Shown one piece after another: positions 1-11,798 of a DNA stretch of 64,000 nt. How positions within the stretch are numbered: the first letter of the stretch is position 1; each line of letters starts with the position of its first letter. The notes beneath the pieces were generated by a model. The model ran no database searches and was not told where the DNA came from. It saw nothing but the letters and a program-made list of their open reading frames with translations. This DNA is from Nemertoderma westbladi. Taxonomy: Eukaryota; Xenacoelomorpha; Nemertodermatida; Nemertodermatidae. The position numbers and the translations under genes were made by a program. Where the stretch lies: the NCBI GenBank assembly GCA_032718475.1, contig JAUCBJ010005174.1, forward strand, positions 1 through 64,000. The letters are read 5' to 3'.

Positions 1-290
1 ACACCATCTCCATACCGAAACCTAACTAACCAAAACAATAAACGATATCATTACAAATTAATGGAAAGGAGTGCCACACACGTCGCGTCTCTCCTCCACA
101 TCTTTGGAACGATACGGGTTACCACCAGCTGACGGCTGCGACCCTTCCATTAACTAAATAATTAGATAATTAGACATAGACGGGTTTAGACAAAGTTGTT
201 GTTAGGAATGTTTTTGTTGAACGATTTAAAGCTGGCGTTTATAAACGTTTACAAGTCCGAAAAATTGACCTCAGCAAATTAAATATTTTG

Positions 291-336
291 CCCCCCCCCC
301 CCCCCCCCCCCCAGCAAAATCCTAGAACCGCCCCTG
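291..336. repeat. poly-C run and hAT-like transposon terminus
   Basis: A run of 22 C is followed by a segment that, read on the minus strand, begins CAGGGGCGGTTCTAGG. That start resembles terminal inverted repeats of hAT-type MITEs. No matching opposite end is recognisable nearby, so this is at most one end of an element. The identification rests on the terminal motif only. Confidence 0.35.
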
Positions 337-1611
337 TCGGTAGAGGACGCTCTAGGACATGAGACACGTAGTAAAGTTAATTGTTAAAGATGTCCCAACA
401 TTATTTTAGCTTTGTATTGTATTTATTTGTGTGCAATTAAAAGGTCATGGTACAATCAAATCAATCCCATCAAATCAAATCCATTCGTATTTTGAGTTTT
501 TTCGAATTTGTTTTACAAATACAGGTTTAAATTTCAACTTTAAATTGCAAAACACATATTAATAGCGGTATCTAAGGTAACAATCGGGGGGGGGGGGGGG
601 GGGGGGTGGTTGTTGGGTTAATTAACATAGTCCTGTGGTCGGTTAGTTATAATAAATATAAAAAAAATTATTTAAATGATAATGGTCCGCTTTTCAAAAA
701 TGTGCCCTACCCCACTCCAGATGCTCCCTACGTCCATGATACAGGTAAAGCTAGTAATTGGCTTGGAGGAGGGAGGGGGAACTGGAGGTACGTCGTAAAC
801 CCTCCCACGAAATTGTTTATACTAATTAGTTGGGTAATTAGTTGTATTTGGAATCCTTGCAAGACAAGCTTTTTATTGATATGAAAAAATAAAGTTACTA
901 AACATTAGTGTTTGATAATTTTTTAAATATTTCAAAAAATATTCGTTCTAGAACATTATTTTTTAAAAATAAAATAGCTAGTCATGTTCTGGTATATTTC
1001 AAAAAATAAATTCAAAAACTTAACTAGATAGTATATTAAATTTGGTCTTTCTGACTATCCGACAATCTGTCCATCATATATAAGAAAAGGATCAGTTTAG
1101 TTTAATACCTGGAGTATACTACCCCCCCCCCCCCCCCCCCCCCCCATAGAGTTTCGTGGAGCTATACTTACCATGGAGCTATAGAGTTTCGATAAAGCTG
1201 TAAAGTTTCCCCCAGGATAATAATAATAATTTTATAAAGGCTTTATTTAATTAACCTAATCTTACTTAAAAATCATGACAACTAAATTATTGTTTACAAA
1301 TACATTTCAACGGATACAATAAATTTGTTAAATACACTCTAATTATATTGACGCAAAGGAACAACAGATATCAAGAGAGAGACTTTCAGTCTGGATTTCC
1401 GCATAGAAAAATAGTTTTACAATAATTAGTATTAATTATTATGGGTAGAATGTATTCGAATATTTCAAGTGATTATTTCAATGAAACGTTGCAAATTATG
1501 ACTACAACACTGTTGATAACGGTTATAAGATAAGATAGTCTCTATACCATGTTATGTAGCAATCATAATAATAATCAGATTACACATCTTTACTTTAGGA
1601 AACATAAATAG
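337..1611. other. Intergenic, no gene seen; two long homopolymer runs
   Basis: No supported coding sequence. The stretch contains a 21-base poly-G run (586-606) and a 24-base poly-C run (1122-1145). A 92-codon open frame after the poly-G run starts at GTG and has no recognisable domain, so it is not called. Confidence 0.6.
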
Positions 1612-1777
1612 GTACAAGACCATACACAACTGTTACATAATAGGTACAAAATGTACGCAACTTGGTACATAGTAGGTGTAAAAGGTACACAACTTGGTAC
1701 ATAATAAGTACAAAAGGTACACAACTTGGTACAATGGGTACAAAAGTTACACAACTTGGTACATTGTAGGTACAAAA
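1612..1777. repeat. Degenerate tandem repeat, unit about 30 bp
   Basis: About five imperfect copies of a unit built around GGTACA, ACAACTTGGTACAT and a TAGGTACAAAAG-like segment. The repeat has no stop codons in two minus-strand frames, which creates Cys/Tyr-rich open frames that are repeat artefacts rather than genes. Confidence 0.75.
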
Positions 1778-3246
1778 CGGCGCCCGGGATACAATGGTGT
1801 ACCCGGAAAGAAGATGCGCAGATAAACGGATAAATTCGGCGAAAATAAACATAATTTCAGCATTCTTTAAAGATACCGACAGACCACAGACTGCGGGAAT
1901 ACAGGAATAACGGGAGTTTGCGTAAATTAGCGGGAATCTCGAACTGTCGAAAGCTTTCCCGAGATCACTTCCGTTTTTACTGTACCGGTACCCAATTGTG
2001 CCCACATCCAGATCGATCCGATAACCGATCACGTCGCCTAGTCCATATGGTTGTCCATAGTCGTCAAAATGCCGCCCGAAACACTTCTTACCGTTTCCTC
2101 CGAAGCCAAAACTATTTTTATCAGTCCCGATATCGAGTGTCGCGCTTCCGGTGCTCCAACTAACCCGGCATGGGCCCTCGCACCTCGTCCTTTACCGTCG
2201 CCTCGTAATAGCTGAATAGTAACGAAACGACCGGATCCGACTATTCCTTTAGTCGTCCGGGTACCGTGCCAACTCCTCTGGCCACGCGCATGACACAGCA
2301 ACCGTCCGGGGAGATGGCCAACTGCCATGACTGGTCACCTCTATCGCTCTATCGAATGAGTTCAACTGAAATTTCGTAGGCCTAGTTCTTCCCCCCGATT
2401 TCCCATCGAGTTTTCCATCTCGGAGTTTGTACCGTAGAGTTTCATGGACCAGCTGTAGTATCGGGATACAGAATGCCCCGGTCTTCCCGCTTCCGCCGCC
2501 ATCAGCACAGTCTCCACCGCCCAGGATCAGAGCTGCAGAGGGACAGCCTCACCCTGCAAGTTGGTCGGTAGACTCCATTCCAGGACATCCAACAGTCCAA
2601 CGCGCGTCCGATTTCCTTCTGAACACCACAGTCAGCTACAGAGCTACGAATGATCCCATACTGTGTACTGCAGTACTGCCATACCTGCATACTGCAGTAC
2701 TGCCATGCCATATACAATACAATAGCCTAATGCAATACCGGTAGGCCAATACAGCAATAGTCATACAACCAGACTGCGTTCAGTGTTAGGCAAAACAGAA
2801 GTAGGCCTAGCCTAAGCAGCTAGGCTTGTACAGTCTGCAGTCTGACAGTTGTAGCCTTGTAGCTACAATAATTGCCGAAATGCATCGGATCGGATCGGAT
2901 CGGACGGCATCTGACTATAAATGCACCCTAGCAGGATTCTCGATTCAGGGATTGAGTACAGCCTGACAGTACCGGTACACATGGTACATGCAGAATTGCA
3001 AAATTTGTCAGAAAACCAGCTGATTTATCCTACAGTAATAATAATTTAACGCATTTTAAATTTGGATAAATAAATTTATTATAACTGCAATAACAGTTAC
3101 ACTGATGCTGCACGAAGGCCCCACGCAAATTCTACTTGGAAAATTTTCAAACTTTTGCCAAACAACATGTGTACCAAGTTTGGATAGATTTCATCAAGGA
3201 TTGGCCGAGTTATTAACGTTTAAAATAAAATACTGAAAAAAAACGC
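1778..3246. other. Intergenic, no gene seen
   Basis: Open frames here lack domains, sensible starts or splice context. Local features are a short CGGAT microsatellite near 2888-2905 and two copies of CTGCAGTACTGCCAT near 2665-2710. Confidence 0.55.
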
Positions 3247-3291
3247 GACAGAACGACAGAACGACAGAACGACAGAACGACAGAACGACAG
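3247..3291. repeat. Microsatellite (GACAGAAC)n
   Basis: An 8-bp unit GACAGAAC is repeated about 5.6 times without interruption. A segment just upstream (near 3160-3215), with the words TGTACCAAGTTTGG and CCGA-TTATTA, recurs diverged at about 5020-5070, so both places probably carry the same dispersed repeat. Confidence 0.9.
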
Positions 3292-3459
3292 GTTGATTAA
3301 TGGTACCACTACGCTAAGGCTCACTCACTTCGTGGCTCGCCCCACATAGCCTGATCATCTGTGGGATATTGTACCAACGTCCTTCTTCGATTTGTAATCA
3401 ATGGGAAGTGCATCGGAAACTAGCTACTGTGCGTTTCAGAGCGGGGTAATTTTTAAGAA

Positions 3460-4512
3460 CTATAAGTACGGTTCGGTTAGAAATGTATCTTTGACATAAA
3501 ATTCGCCTTTTGAGGAATTATCTAGGGTTGACCACCAATTTTGGATAAACTGACTCTGTAGTGTTTCCCTCACCTTTGTTGCTAGGTAATCCATCCCGTT
3601 TGGTACTGATTGCGCTTCCCAAGCGCAAGAAAATCCCAAATTATTTAGTGTATCCCGAACCCCTGACGTCCAATTTGTAACCCTTTGAGAATTAAGCCCT
3701 TCGACTGATATGAAATATACCCGTTTTACCAATCTATATGATGACAATGACAATTATGGTAACCAGAATTTTATAATCCCAATGGTTCTGTCAATTGTCA
3801 AGGGGAAGACACCGGTTTCTACATAAACTATGAAATATGGCGTTGAAGTTTTCACACCCAAAACATTTTTTAGAAATGTCAGCTCTAGTTTTTCTGTGTC
3901 CCTCCCCTTTCGGAATCCCCATACCTCAGATCCATACTGCAAAATAGGCTTAATCAAACTGTTAAAGAGATGTAGTTTTAGGTCAAAACCGATGATGTTT
4001 GGGAATGAGTTCATATAGCGGCAGAGCGTGTAGTAAGCTTTGTTTGCCTTCTCAGTCAATATTTCTTGAACCTTAATAAATTGTCCTATTGAAGTAAAGG
4101 TTATTCCAAGGTACGTGTAATGAGGTACAACTTTCCTACCTACTCCTTTATATGTCCAAGTTTCATGAGCCGCTTGGGTGCCCCCTTGTCTAAATATAAC
4201 AATATTTGATTTAGTCAAATTTACAGTCAAGCCCCAAAAAGTACAGTAGTAACCTAGAGTATCAAGTGAAGCTTGCAACCCCGCCACAGTATTAGCCAGT
4301 AGAACAATGTCATCTGCAAAAAGTAGCAGATAGAGTTTAAATAAGCCAACGTCTACACCAGTGGCATTTCCTTTGCTCAGGCGATCTATGAAGGCGCAAT
4401 AAAACTTACAACCTTTGGATTTATTTAAGTACTGCATTATCAGGTTGCTAAGTATAAATAACTGCTCGTAGTCCTGAAACCAGGGCGAAATCCCGCCTGG
4501 AAATCAATAATT
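3460..4512 (-). pseudogene. LINE reverse transcriptase fragment, broken
   Basis: The minus-strand reading frame 4437-3754 carries the reverse transcriptase catalytic signature LLFADDIVLLAN, followed by the YLGITFT and LIKPILQYGSEVWGF segments typical of the RT thumb and connection of non-LTR retrotransposons. Upstream in a different frame (about 4440-4510) the finger motif FQAGFRPGF can be read, so there is a frameshift. The segment CAFIDRLSKG runs almost directly into the FADD region, so the central palm, about 150 residues in related proteins, is deleted. A stop at 3754-3756 interrupts the frame, which then continues to 3460. It is therefore a dead 5'-truncated copy. The LINE clade (jockey/CR1-like) is uncertain. 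It differs from the RTE-like LINEs elsewhere in the window. Confidence 0.85.
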
Positions 4513-4696
4513 TGTCCGTAGGCGTCCTCCCACCACTGCAGGCGTGCATTGATAGCCGCTGTAAACACGTTCGTGGGGCCTTCGCGCAGCACGAGACTCA
4601 GCTAACCCGAAAAAGGTTAGTCCGAGAAAGCTGTAATCCGAGTACTCGAAATTTGGTATACTACTTCGTTAGCTTGTCTCTACCATTTCTATTTAA
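4513..4696. other. Intergenic, no gene seen
   Basis: A short non-coding interval between the LINE fragment and the duplicated repeat. The only open frame is short and featureless. Confidence 0.5.
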
Positions 4697-4987
4697 GCAA
4701 TGATCGTACGTAGGTCACTACTCCAACTTTCGGATGAATCTGATTGGTTCTATTACAGCTACTTTTATGTTTCTGTGAATTCGCCCCCTAGCGGCAGACA
4801 GAGGAACTGTAGAAGTCTGTACTTGTTTATAATTTCTTATTCAGCAATGCTCATACTGTAGGTCATTCCTAACAAATTTCAGATGAATCTGATTGTTGGT
4901 TCTATAAGTACAGCTACTTCGACGTTTCTGTCTTAATTCGGCCTCTAGCGGCAGACAAATGAACTACAGAAGTCTGTTTCTGTAAAA
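4697..4987. repeat. Two tandem copies of a ~149-bp repeat
   Basis: GATGAATCTGATTG occurs at about 4733 and again 149 bp later. The two units also share CTAGCGGCAGACA and ACAGAAGTCTGT-like segments, diverged by perhaps 20 percent. The internal CTAGCGGC word recurs near 37500, so this is probably a dispersed family. Confidence 0.7.
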
Positions 4988-7588
4988 TTTCTAAACTTTT
5001 GATAGACTACAGTACATATGTACCAAGTTTGGTTTCATTTCATCCATGATTGACCGACTTATTAGTTTCAAAGTTTCAATATTTAACAGCACCGGTAGGT
5101 GTAAGCTAGTAAGCACGAAGCACCCCGCCTGTCTCCAACAATAAACTAGAACCCCTGAAATTTGCTATTACACAAGAGTAATAGAATTTAATGTTTAAAA
5201 TTTCATTGTTAAAAGATAATGAATTTCTGGTCATTAAATATTTCCATGTCATGAATTCCACGAAAATGTCAACCAAGGAACAAAAAAAGTAACTTTCTCT
5301 AATCCAAATTTTTTTCCCATGAGTCGAAACTGTAAACATTTAGGTTCTCAAAAATGGTTATATTACAGAAATTGCTTCATTGGGTGAATTTGTATAGCCT
5401 CTGAAACTTTTGGCAAAATATTTCAAAATTTTCTACTTTCTATTTGCGAATATTTGGGAAGTTTATGCGTCTTTTTTCTCATAATAATTACATGTCTAGG
5501 TCAATAGAACAGTAAAACATTTCTCTTTGGCCTTCCTACTCACGATTACAAAGGTCACTTCATCTAATATCTTGTGATTTCTACATTTTTTTAAATTTCA
5601 AAAAAAATAGATACACCCTTGCGAATTTTGTAATTCCGTTACGAAAATGTTATATTTTTCTTGGTATTACAAGTTCTACTACCATCAGATATTTAATTTT
5701 CAATATTCTCTGCATTGGTTACCAGAGCTACTGTACCATTTCACCAAGCAGTGGAATATCTGCAACGTCACAGAAGGCTACAAACAGTGTAACGGAATTA
5801 CATATTTTGGTAACGGAATTACACTGTGTAACGGAATTACTTATCCCATTGATTAGATATTTTAATATTGCGGGTTATTTAAATTCAGACGGGGCCCTTG
5901 GATGTTCTGCATCACTACTGCATTAAGGTTAGACATTGACATTAGGTCTTGCGACTTTAGGTCTAGCGACCTTAGGTCCAATATATGATAGGTCATGACG
6001 TGACGTGATGTTAGGTTCAATAGACATTAGGCCCTGCGACGTTAGGTCCTGGTTCTGTAAAGATCTAATGTCTCAAAGATATTTGGTTGAAAGATAATTC
6101 ATGTAAAGACTGACGAGATGTAACTGGACTCAAAAATGGTTTAGTATTTTGGTTACCCTCAATCTCAATTAGTTAATCCAATTAAAACTTACAAACTGCC
6201 ATGCCCGTGCAATGGTACAAGACATTATAGACATCCTAACAAATTATTACAAAACATTTTAAGGGCATGGATCAGGTTACAGTGACAAGTTATTATAACC
6301 AAAACAATAAACGAGAGTCAATAAATAGCACGGGTTATTGCACTATATTTCTGCTAGTAATCGAGTATTCGGCTGTAATTGGATGGTTACAGTACTGGTA
6401 GCAGTATCTCTGTTTTCCTAGGTTGTGGCAATCTGTTAGGCTGTCTTCAATGATTTCATGTAATGGTAGCTGGGTCGGCCTATGGTAACCCTACTACCCT
6501 ACACAGCTACATACAGCCCTAACCCGAAGTTAGGCTGCTATAATTGAAGAAATATTGCTCAATTTCGTAAATTAAAAGTTTTACAACTGATTGCAGTGTA
6601 AATTAGGTTAAAAATTCGGACCGTATTTCCGTGACGTTTAGTTTTGTAATTACCATTACGATCAGAAACATTTGAAACTCGAAATTGTTAAATTTATTAT
6701 TTATAATAGTTTAATGAAAGTGAGCAGCAAATATTAGGAAGTACTACAAGTAAGTTTTACAACTCAAATTTACATCCAATTCGCAGCAATTCTTGTTTAC
6801 AAAACACCAGTTTTTTATATTCGTTTTGCCGTGTAATTACCGTGACGATTTTTTAAACAACAAATACACAGTAATGAAATTAAATTTTGACTAATTTTTT
6901 CGATTTCCATAACTAAATATAGAATTGTCTTTCCCCTCACACCAGTCGCTTTGAATATACTTTTGAGGAAGATACATTTCCACCCTTGTGAATCTGAAAA
7001 TTACTTGCGAAATGTAATTCCGTTATCGTGGAATTCATGATATTTTGAATAAAAATAATAAAATTACTCCAAGTCGTAATATAGGATATAAGATTAATTT
7101 TCTCGTTTCTAAAACACCTCTTATCTCCCACTGTGTTTTGTATGCATTATATTAGTGTCCGATCATAATATTCGAAGTCATTAATTAATCTATGTATTTA
7201 TGTATCCTCCATTTTAAACTTTTATTCGCAAAGTTTTAAATAGCACAATAACTTAACAAATTATCAGATGTGAAATTAATTAACACATACAGGTACAACA
7301 TTATGTTCCCAACCCTGATATGTAATATTTATTGTAGGCCTACAGAGTATATAAATGGGCATCGCATCGGGTACCTTTAATAGTAGTGTGGTAGGGGGGG
7401 AAGTACATGTGTATAAATATATATTTGGCGAGTTGGTAATTTGCATAGTCCGAAAGGTTCTACTTGTGTTGTTGGAAAAAACAGTCGAAACTGTTAGATC
7501 GTTTAAAAATCACAATACGTGCATCCAGGTGAAAACAAATATTACAATTAAGTAGGTTTTATAATAAACTTTAATTTTAGTTACATTT
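4988..7588. other. Intergenic, repeat-like, no gene seen
   Basis: No coding region can be supported. At 5928-6055 the word TTAGGTC recurs many times (CTTGCGACTTTAGGTCTAGC and similar). The same word family appears at 22210-22760 in both orientations. Around 6298-6318 the segment ACCAAAACAATAAACGA also occurs at 30-50 and, inverted, near 22280. Confidence 0.5.
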
Positions 7589-7593
7589 AGTAT
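7589..7593. repeat. Target-site duplication AGTAT (left)
   Basis: AGTAT directly precedes the TG of the left LTR and is repeated directly after the CA of the right LTR. Confidence 0.9.
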
Positions 7594-8772
7594 TGTTCGC
7601 GCTTTCAGACCTTTAGCAGTTTAACCTGCCAAATTGGGATGTCTTTTAGATGATAGATCGTCTTTAGCCTATGACAAGTATTTGATACACTACATTAGCC
7701 GAAGCCAGTCTATGCGCGATCATTCACCCGCTGGATATACCCGGGAGACTGGATTCGGAAGCCTAACCGTATTGCGGGGTAGGCCTACTGTATTATTCGA
7801 CTGATCGTAATATATAATCTCTGACAAATATTATTCACTTTCGGGAAATATTAACAGTTCCTTTAGGACGTGGCGCTCTAAATATGTAAACAGAGTTATG
7901 ACTTAAACTAAACACAACGGGATGGCTATAGATTCACGTATATGGCGCATTCTTTAGGAGATGCTTTGTTATCAGTCACAATCATACACAATACTGCACA
8001 ATGCTGCACACTAATCTGCCGACCTTCACTAATTTTAGTCACATATAAAGAGAACAACAGACAATACATGTAGGGCCTATGAAATAGCATTAGATTCACT
8101 TCAAACCACTTAATGTAAGTCGCAATCGTTATATGTAACCGGTCTCTCTAACCTTTAGTATATCAAGAAGATTGGGGTGTCTGATTATTTATCAGTATTC
8201 CAAATATAATATTCCATCAACAAATATAATGAATAACCGACAGTAAATAGCAGTAAAAATGCGGTGTTTGTAGTTGACAATATGATTAGTTTGTATGATT
8301 CGGTTTGTGAGTGAGGATTGGTTTGATAACAGATATACGTTCTATAATTAAGCCTACTAATGTTGGGCTAAAGACTGAAACACGGAGGTTCCAAAGCCGG
8401 TGTTCTAGGCTGTGGACAAAATCACATACTGACTCAACTCCACGAGTTTCTATATACAATCTCTAACGCAGAGGCAAAAAACGCTCTGATTGGTCGACCG
8501 AACAAAGAAGGAACAGAGAACAAAGAAAAAGCTCCACGTGTACATCATCAGCTGTTAGCCGTCGTCATGGTAGCTACACTGTTTCAAGAGGATCCGGCGT
8601 ATTGCTTCATAGAATTGCTAATTATGTCCGCTAAAGTACACATACAGAAGAAATGGCTTTTATGTCCTCTAAAACACCAGTACAGTAAGGACACGGCCTT
8701 TTATGCCTGTTAAACCAACTACAGAGTACTTTACGGGGAAAATAACCGGCTAATTCCGCAAAAGCCTTTACA
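7594..8772 (-). repeat. 3' LTR of the minus-strand BEL/Pao element
   Basis: 1,179 bp, almost identical to 18873-20053. Visible differences include CTTAAAC/CATAAAC, CCATCAAC/CCAACAAC, CATCATC/CAGCATC, GCTTCAT/GCGTCAT and one TA indel. Both strands read TG...CA at the ends. Confidence 0.95.
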
Positions 8773-8782
8773 CCGCTCCCAG
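8773..8782 (-). promoter_or_regulatory. Candidate polypurine tract
   Basis: Read on the element's coding strand, GGGAGCGG directly abuts the start of the 3' LTR, where plus-strand priming is expected. The tract is short, so the call is positional. Confidence 0.55.
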
Positions 8783-8850
8783 AAAATGGGATTTAAGTCT
8801 ATAAAATATAACAAATCACAGTTTCTAAAATATAAAAATACTCTAAACAG

Positions 8851-9102
8851 TTAGTCTTTCTTACGCGGATGGCGTTTACGCAGTTTTTTGAAGCTAGCAA
8901 GAGTCCTTTTTTCTTTGGGGGGAGCCACTTTACTAGGAGGGCTATAACTCCTGGGTGAAGGGTGCAATATGATTGCATCAGAAGGTGTATGATTATGGTC
9001 GAGGTATCCGCCGTTTCGATATGCTTCTCCTCGAGCTGATTTTCCTCCGCTTATCGTTGGATGCGTTCGTCCAAAACTCTTGCAGAGAATAGGGTCGTCC
9101 AA
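8851..9102 (-). CDS. Unidentified basic-tailed ORF in the retrotransposon
   Basis: An open frame of about 83 codons near the 3' LTR, with no ATG at its left edge (the first codon is TTG), so it may be the end of a longer or frameshifted frame. The product is rich in Ser, Pro, His and Arg. It ends in a strongly basic tail containing KKLRKRHPRKK, which looks like a nuclear-localisation or nucleic-acid-binding tail. I recognise no family. It lies downstream of the two frames at 9297-10153 in the same orientation, and these may be pieces of one decayed accessory gene. It is not RT or integrase sequence. Confidence 0.35.
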   Translation of the reverse strand: MDDPILCKSFGRTHPTISGGKSARGEAYRNGGYLDHNHTPSDAIILHPSPRSYSPPSKVAPPKEKRTLASFKKLRKRHPRKKD

Positions 9103-9296
9103 GTTCGATATCTTCTTAGAGATTCTGGATTTCTTGATCGAACTGAGATAAAGTTAATTCGTTTACCGCTTGGACTTGCTGCCGCAATTTACATTTCTCT
9201 AAACAATTGTAGGTTAATTTTCCGATCTTTTGACGAATAGTGTCCAACGCGTCTCGTACAACTCTCTCCTCCACCTCAGTGACAGGTTGTATCGGG

Positions 9297-9677
9297 TTAA
9301 ACAGGGACGATGATACGGTTGAATGACGATATTAGATGTCCGCGTCCCAATCCGACTAGGTAAGATGGGCGAATATTTAGGGAGCCCACAATCAGAGTGC
9401 CACCGACTAACTGTTCGGGTAGCACTAGATCTTTGAACAGTGAGTACAGCTCGGGAGGATCCATCATACTAATAGGATCAAGAGTCTGAGGTCTCACTAG
9501 GGAATGAGGAGGTCTGATCGAGTATTCCGAAACTCTGATCATTGGTTTATTTAAGGATCGTCTGAGTCGAACGAGCGTAGGTGATACGTCAAACAAATTT
9601 CGCTCGAAACTCCCGCCAGTATAGCGAGTAAAACCGTGTTTAGTGCAACGTCTCCGCGGATGTTTATGTCTTTCCAT
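9297..9677 (-). CDS. Unidentified overlapping ORF in the retrotransposon
   Basis: A 126-codon frame with an ATG start that overlaps the 3' end of the 200-codon frame in another phase. Its first third is probably a shadow of that frame. The remainder, past 9551, could be its continuation after a frameshift, because open coding-like sequence (Pro, Leu and Ser rich, with LVRPQTLDPISMMDPPEL) continues for about 80 codons. No domain is recognised. Either a separate small gene or the frameshifted C-terminus of its neighbour would fit. Confidence 0.3.
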   Translation of the reverse strand: MERHKHPRRRCTKHGFTRYTGGSFERNLFDVSPTLVRLRRSLNKPMIRVSEYSIRPPHSLVRPQTLDPISMMDPPELYSLFKDLVLPEQLVGGTLIVGSLNIRPSYLVGLGRGHLISSFNRIIVPV

Positions 9678-10153
9678 TTGTTGGTTGGGTCTTGGGCATT
9701 CATCGCAATAATACCAAAAACGCAGGTCTTGTAGGGGAAACGCGAGTGATCTTTCTCCAGCTTACAATATTCCTCCATCCGTTCGAAGCTATCCGGTACA
9801 ACAGGTAGCGGTCGATCGGCGGTAAGATACATCATAGTGGAATAGAGCCGTTTGAGTTCTACCATGCGGTCATGATGTATACCTTGAGGATATCGAGTTT
9901 CTAGATTCTGTTGACTGGTAATATCGAGATAGGTTTCTTTCAAGAATTCCAGGTATTTGGTGAAGTCGCTGCGTTTATCCGGCTCTTCAACATCTGCACT
10001 TTCGAGTCGGTTTCGAATAGAATTTTCGTGTTCGAGTCTCAGTTTATCGTTCCGCTTCCGCTGGGTATGATATTTAAATAAAACCATTTCCCTTTTGGTG
10101 TCTATATCGTTCGTATCGTGTAGGTCAAGATCATCTTCTATCAACTCAATCAT
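9551..10153 (-). CDS. Unidentified 200-residue ORF in the retrotransposon
   Basis: An ATG-started frame of 200 codons between the pol remnant and the 3' LTR. The product is charged, starting with an acidic segment (IELIEDDLDLHD), then a Lys/Arg-rich helical stretch, then a more hydrophobic C-terminal part with VALNTVLLAILAGVSSEI. I recognise no reverse transcriptase, integrase, RNase H or envelope feature. There is no signal peptide and no clear transmembrane helix. In complete BEL/Pao elements pol occupies this side of gag, so this is extra or captured coding material. It could be an accessory gene, transduced host sequence or a fragment of another element. Function is unknown. Confidence 0.45.
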   Translation of the reverse strand: MIELIEDDLDLHDTNDIDTKREMVLFKYHTQRKRNDKLRLEHENSIRNRLESADVEEPDKRSDFTKYLEFLKETYLDITSQQNLETRYPQGIHHDRMVELKRLYSTMMYLTADRPLPVVPDSFERMEEYCKLEKDHSRFPYKTCVFGIIAMNAQDPTNKWKDINIRGDVALNTVLLAILAGVSSEICLTYHLRSFDSDDP

Positions 10154-10983
10154 ATCTGCTATATAAGTTTATCCATATTATAATGCGTTTATATTTAGGC
10201 GAGCGAGCGTCGCTGCCTACCCCTCTCTGCCCCCGGACAGTGCGAGATCCTCAGCGCTGGTGTACTTTCGCCGATGTGCCTATCGCCAACGTCGTAGCTG
10301 CACAACGACTACAACAACCAGCACGAGTCACTCCACCGTCCGTCCCAAAGGCTTAGATATACTTCAGGTTCTTACTGGAGAGTTAGGGCTACTTTCACAA
10401 TTGCGACTCGCTACTGTAAACACACCTTAGTAGTAACATTCACCTACAAACGCACAAATTCCACGTAACTGTCACAAATGGTACACATTCTATCACACAT
10501 TCGGGTCATTTGTCCGTTAGTCAAGTGCCTTCCAGAATGTCACGTTGTTATTATGTATCCTTGGATTCTAGCGGTGTGCTATTTTATTCCTTATGCTATT
10601 CAATGGGGCAAGCCTTTATTGTTCTTTTAACTCACTTCTAATTCTAGCGTGGTTGTTGCCATGGTGACATTATGGAAAGCTAGCGGTAGAATTAGGGTAA
10701 TTCCCATGCATACAGATCTGGGATGCTATTTAATAGTAAGTCTTTAATGGTCAATATCATCTCTATATATGATTTTATGAATTTTATCGGCTATTGACTC
10801 TATATTGGAGATTCTCGCACACTAATACACTTAATAGGTGAATCTCCGCTCCCATGATCTATTAATTAATGGAATTTTGGGAATATTATAAATTGTATAA
10901 AATAACAATTTATCAAATTCATTAAAAGATGAATTTAAATTTATTCCCGTAATTTTATTATTTAATATTAAAATAGACACAAT

Positions 10984-11300
10984 TTTATTCCAGAACGTGT
11001 CTGGGGACTGGGATCCTTGATTCTAGGAATTTTGACCTTTTAAGAGTATCGGTAAGTGCTACGATATCTTAATCGACTAGAATTTTAAAGGATCTAAAAT
11101 TTCGACAGATTTTATAAATATTAATAATTAATATTTAGGATGGGCACCAGTTTATTCCAGAACTTGTCTGGGGACGTTAACCACTGATTCTAGAATTTGT
11201 CTTTCAAGTATATCGGTGGGTGCCGCGATATCTTAATCGACTAGAATTACAGATGGTCAAAGGGTTTAACAGATTTATTTTGCGTTATACGCTACTGTTA
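10984..11300. repeat. Tandem duplication, unit ~167 bp, inside the retrotransposon
   Basis: TTTATTCCAGAAC-TGTCTGGGGAC starts at about 10984 and again at 11151. Each copy continues with a TTGATTCTAG-like segment, a GATATCTTAATCGACTAGAA segment and a final ACAGATTT. The rest of 10154-11798 is AT-rich, with no gene seen. Confidence 0.8.
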
Positions 11301-11798
11301 AAAGGACATCACGCTACTATATGTATTATTTAATATACGGTATGAGAGCAATATCGCACGAAGCAATGTCAGTGAGAAGAGGCAAGTCGTTTCCAAGGTC
11401 TACCCAGAGCTTGGTTTTGCCGAGACACGAGGATCTGAATTTTGCATTCCTAATACTCTGCTTACCAATAATACTTAAATATAGTAGGAGCTTTATTGTA
11501 CTTTAATAAGTACGGATATGTCATCTTACTGTAATTACGTATTTGTAATGTAATACGGACAGTAAGGAAAGAGAAAAAGAATTATTTCTCGCCGTCGCAC
11601 TAAATATAATATACAGGTAATTAAGTAATAAACGCTAATATATATTGCACTAATCTACTAAATAATCGCTAAAATAACATTCTACTAAATAAAATTAAAG
11701 AAAACGATTATAATAAAATTACATAATAATACATACATAATATAAAAGAATAAAAATAAATATAAAATAATATAGTCACACACCCACTCCGTATGTTG

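Noticed and set aside
606-884. 92-codon open frame after the poly-G run
   Set aside because: GTG start created by a homopolymer edge, no domain and no splice context.
1590-2032. Cys/Tyr-rich and mixed minus-strand ORFs
   Set aside because: They are produced by the stop-free tandem repeat at 1612-1777 and have no independent coding features.
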